Assembly (NCBI GenBank): GCA_000310025.1
Contig: FN649730.1
Span: 1,075,806 to 1,139,805, forward strand
DNA: 64,000 bases
Direction: 5' to 3'
From: Ectocarpus siliculosus
Lineage: Eukaryota; Sar; Phaeophyceae; Ectocarpales; Ectocarpaceae
The position numbers were made by a program, and so were the translations under genes. Below, one piece after another: positions 60,422-64,000 of this stretch. Numbering within the stretch: position 1 is the first letter of the stretch; every line of letters starts with the position of its first letter. A model generated the notes under the pieces. The model had not been told where the DNA came from. It saw only the letters and a program-made list of their open reading frames with translations, and did not search any database.

Positions 60422-63381
60422 CGTGGTCAGGTTGAAGGCTCTGTAGATTTCAAAGGAGTCAGGTGTGATTATTATTGCTTTCCTTCACGCGCGAGGCCGA
60501 CCAAATCAGCACATCGTACAAAGATTTAAAGAAACGTAACGCACGGTACGTGTTCGTTGTTGCTGACAAGGCTCTGGTTGCACGGCATGTCAGTGTTTTA
60601 GCCAGTCGAAAGGGTCAAAGGTACAGTAGCTTGCCTGATACGGCCTCGCGGACAGCGTGTGTGGTTTAGAGCGGTTTATTCCCGATGTGTGTGATGTGTC
60701 GTTGTGCTAACGTTTTTTTCGTTCAGAACGCAATGGGCGTAGCCTGTTTTTTTTGTTATTATTGTCGCTTTTGGTGCATATGTGGGTGGATGAATTGATG
60801 ATGATGATACCGCTTGTTGTAGTGTGTCAATGCCATATTTATGTCAATGCCGCCAAGTAGGATTTTGGCAACGTGTTCGTCTTTGACGACATATTCCAGC
60901 AGCCAGGCGGCAGTGTAATGAGGCAGGGGCTCTTTTTATCACGCTGTAGGTCTCTTGGCGGTGTAGCCCTTGTTGGCAGCAGCCGGTCGCACTCTCAAAC
61001 GGAAGATCGACCAACCAAATCAGTATAATATCAATAGTTAGGAAAACATGCGACGTTCTGTGTTTAAACTCGCGACTCTGGACGCTTTGCTGACGTCTGT
61101 CCCCCCTTTCGGCCTGAAAGAAATGAAAAGGAATTCTCCTTTGCTCTGAGTTAATCCGTTCCCTTCGACTCGTGGCTCGTGCTTGTTTTCGAACATGAAA
61201 TAACATTGGAACACAGAATAAATGAGCCTAATCAATGTGTCCGCCCTCTGCCTTCACATCATGTGGTTCTGAGAAAACTTAGAGGCGTTAGTTTCTTTGC
61301 GATCCTGCTGTGCACGTTTTGTATGCCCACACATACACATCCGAGAAGAGTCTGCCCAACTATCTTGCTCGAACCGGTTTCAGGCTGACGACACAGACAC
61401 GTGTGTTCACAGCAGCTGGCCAGGCACTCCTACGGCGTGTCTTCCACGAGCGGTCCTGACGCTCCCGAATGGTGCTGATAGTTGCGTTGAAGCAAAGTCG
61501 ACACCGAAATAACGCGATTTTCTGGGAGCTACGACAGGGTGCTTGATATCTGCCCCGATCGCGAGGCAAATCTCCTCCGCGACTCTTACTTTATCTCTTC
61601 CGAATCAATCGGTGCGGCTCAAGTCGTCTGTTCCTTTCAAAACCAATTTTCTTGGAGTGATTTACAGGGCAACCAGAGTAGAATACCAGTATAGACCAAC
61701 GCACACGGAGCCGAAACAATCGTTTTCTTGAGTTTGTCATGGTTTGCAACAACAGACGAAATTCGGAGAGAAACTCGAGAGAGGAAGGAGAACGCATAGA
61801 ACCCGAACAAAACACCGAAGGTCCAAACAGAACAACACTACCACATCAAACCCTAACCCTTCGCTCGAAAAGATGGGGACAACGTAGCGGGCGGCGCGGA
61901 AACAAAGCAAGGACAAATACATACAAGACCAAACAGACCAATCGATACCCACATCATACTCTAATACAGACCAACAGGGATTCCAATACAAGGTCAACAC
62001 AACAAATGAGCCGTGTTGGAATCAGGGGCATCATGCTCCAGGCTTCCGCCCTTTTAAATAACTCTACGCTAACCAAACCTTGAAATACTGCAAGATGACT
62101 GACTGGCTGTGGTGTCGTGTACAGCGAGCGCCGAAATTTTTTCCTCTTCCTGCCAACAGCGAAAAAAACGTTTGCCCCCAGTTTCAGTAGGTCATGGTGC
62201 GGTAGAGAAAGGAAGCAAGTAGTTGCAAGCTACGATCTTAAACACTCGGCTGAAACCGCTGTACCCCGTTGCCTCTACTTGTACAGGGCATCATTCTACC
62301 CTCTCGTTAACCTTTGGCGAAGCGGAAAACCCGTGTGACTGTACCAAACGTGACGGGGTGGGACGGGTGAAGCGGGTGGGGGGGGGGGGGGGGGAACCGG
62401 CTTGCCAGCAGACGGCAGGCTACGAAAGCCAAGCTCATGGTCCACCTCAACAATCATGCTCCTGTATGGGTGTAAAACACCACAGCAATCACGAAGGAAC
62501 AAATAAAAAACACCTGAGACGTAAGAACAATCGTCAGTCATCGACCGAGCACATGCCATCCGAAAGCGCTTTCTACCACACACGCCCCTAAACCCCACCG
62601 CCGCCATCAATACCTCTGTTTCTACGCCGCCCTGTTCCACTTGAAACCATCACCGGAACACACGCGTCACCAGTAAACAATACGCCCAGCCTACCCCCAC
62701 CCCCTACGCTTGCTCCCCTTTATCACAACATCGATCGCTGTGCTCTGCAGGCTACATCGCTCCAGCAGGATATGTAAGATCCACAAACCAACCCTCTTCC
62801 CTACCAAGCACGCAAACACCAAAACGTTCCCACATGGTACGGATCAATCCTTTCACGCACGCATCGCTCGAAAAACACAACAGGTCGGTCACTATTGTTT
62901 CCATCATGATCTCTCCAAAAAAATAAACACACACACACAACCAGTCACCCCGTGCAAATATCACCCCCAGATCAACATTAACATTTACTTCCGTCCACAA
63001 AACGATCATCCACCCGAAAGCTGCACGCAGCAGTCACACTTCCTGCCCAATTACCCTCTATATCTCGATTCCTTACGCTTCTTCTGCACAGCCAGCAAAA
63101 CCTTAAACCGTTCCGTACCTCACCGTACACGCACACACCTCCCTCTCTCTTTATCTTCCAATTGCCGTCATTCTTTTCATGCATTTTTTAGCCCATTGCG
63201 ACACCGGCGAAGTCACCTCAGGCATGGACGGTGTAACCAACCTCCGCGCCCATGGCTCCCGCCATCTGTCTCCTTCGTTGCTCCCTCCCTCCCTCCCTCT
63301 CGTCATGACCGCAGTTTTCGACATCAACAACAAAGTATCAATCCTCGAAACCTTGACAACGTTGGATGCTTGCAGCTGCTG
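59821..63381. other. convergent 3' flanks, no gene seen
   Basis: The first kilobase is T/G-rich on the plus strand (AMPK gamma 3' UTR side). From about 61.7 to 63.2 kb the plus strand is A/C-rich, mirroring a T/G-rich 3' UTR for the minus-strand gene at 63382. The 225-codon open plus frame at 62710-63387 falls in this skewed DNA and has no domain signal. A G run of about 16 lies near 62379-62394. Confidence 0.55.
60370..60417. repeat. (GA)n microsatellite
   Basis: About 24 uninterrupted GA units, 550 bp after the AMPK gamma stop. Confidence 0.98.
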
Positions 63382-63531
63382 CTATAACCGGACGGACTGC
63401 GATGCGAGATACTCCTGCTGCACTTTTGCGGTCTCCTCTGAAACGGCATCCATACGAGCGAGAGTACCAAGGACGGCCACCTCGAGCCCCTTAAGCCTGT
63501 CCGAAATGCGCGCTTCGTTCTCGTGGTTGCG
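63382..63531 (-). CDS. last exon of a coiled-coil protein (partial)
   Basis: After an acceptor GTTTTCAG at 63532-63539 the minus strand reads 49 residues to a TAG: RNHENEARISDRLKGLEVAV, then LGTLARMDAVSEETAKVQQE and a short tail. Hydrophobics recur in heptad-like spacing, as in a coiled coil. The protein is not recognised. Upstream exons lie to the right, in or beyond the poor sequence at the window end, so this could also be a chance frame. Confidence 0.5.
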   Translation of the reverse strand, partial: RNHENEARISDRLKGLEVAVLGTLARMDAVSEETAKVQQEYLASQSVRL

Positions 63532-63689
63532 CTGAAAACAACGGCGTGAAACGAAGGGGGGGGGGAGGGCGTACTCTTTAGTGTCGCATGCCTTAGCGGT
63601 TAGACCATTGACCACGCGTCCTCGAGAGGGCGGAGATTGTTCCCACAGGACCGATCACCGATGGTCAATCGTTCCTTCCTACTTTGCCA

Positions 63690-64000
63690 AAGGTGCAAAA
63701 AAATGGGGGGGGGGGGGGGGGGCAAAGGTTTTTTTATTTTTTTTAAAAAAAACCCCCAAATCCCTTCCATCCCTCACATTTGGAACCAAGGGTCAAGAGG
63801 AAAAAAGAATTAATTCCAGGGGGGCTAGGTTTTTCGGGCCAAAATGGTTAAACCCCCCCTTTTAAAAGGAGGGGAGGTGTTTCCCCAAAAAATGATTGCC
63901 CAAGGGCAAACGTTCCTTTCTGGGGGGTTTGGGGGTATGCTGGTTGGCCCAAGAAAAAAATTCCCGGCCAAAAAAATTTGTGGCCCCAAAGGAAGGGGTT
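63690..64000. other. low-quality sequence at window end
   Basis: Homopolymers are inflated throughout (18 G, then runs of T, A, C and G of 5-8 bases), unlike the rest of the window. This looks like read-end or uncorrected sequence next to a gap. No feature is called here. Confidence 0.8.

Noticed and set aside
62710-63387. 225-codon open plus frame
   Set aside because: It is rich in His, Pro, Arg and Ser from A/C-skewed DNA and lies opposite the likely 3' UTR of the minus-strand gene. It has no recognisable domain.
1-64000. CRISPR arrays, operons, prokaryotic promoters and riboswitches
   Set aside because: The window is eukaryotic with spliced genes. The short tandem repeats seen lack spacer structure.

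Overview
This window is nuclear DNA of a photosynthetic eukaryote with intron-dense genes. Most exons are 60-250 bp, introns run from about 100 bp to several kb, splice sites are GT-AG with two GC-AG exceptions, and introns and 3' flanks are TG-rich on the sense strand. A zeta-carotene isomerase of plastid carotenoid synthesis, a protein that appears to carry a heterokont-style bipartite plastid presequence, a full mevalonate-pathway kinase and a single-domain Hpt phosphotransfer protein fit a stramenopile alga. A brown alga such as Ectocarpus is my best guess. This is inference from gene content and style; no database was searched.

Layout. 0-4.6 kb (+): 3' part of 15-cis-zeta-carotene isomerase (Z-ISO). 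Its first exons lie outside the window or in a 100-bp N gap flanked by poly-C. 5.7-7.8 kb (-): a putative plastid protein of unknown function. It is divergent from, and 202 bp away from, the start of phosphomevalonate kinase (7.98-12.16 kb, +; 11 exons, 537 aa, all phases consistent). 13.6-24.1 kb (+): an EF-hand protein whose first intron is 6.7 kb and holds a CT microsatellite and a tandem array of about 1-1.5 kb units. 26.2-39.9 kb (-): a complete 24-exon UPF1 (RENT1) helicase, about 1073 aa. 40.5-42.4 kb (+): a tentative gene of unknown function. 44.0-46.6 kb (+): an Hpt histidine-phosphotransfer protein. 46.6-51.8 kb: mostly repeats, including a MITE-like inverted-repeat element and a tRNA-derived SINE. 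52.5-59.8 kb (+): AMPK gamma / SNF4 with four CBS motifs in nine exons. 59.8-63.4 kb: opposed 3' flanks. 63.4-63.5 kb (-): the last exon of a coiled-coil protein. The final 300 bp look like low-quality sequence.

The genes do not form an operon. Z-ISO and phosphomevalonate kinase both belong to isoprenoid/carotenoid supply. UPF1 acts in nonsense-mediated decay, AMPK gamma in energy sensing, Hpt in phosphorelay and the EF-hand protein in Ca2+ signalling. The points of most interest are a 98%-identical 180-bp direct repeat at the two ends of the window, a SINE family with two full copies and a fragment, a nested inverted-repeat element, the tandem array in the EF-hand intron, a minisatellite of 20-bp units each carrying a palindrome in an AMPK gamma intron, and three genes whose function I could not recognise. 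Exon coordinates were derived by eye from frame, splice signals and recalled family sequence. Where phases agree across a whole gene I trust them to the base; elsewhere I say so.
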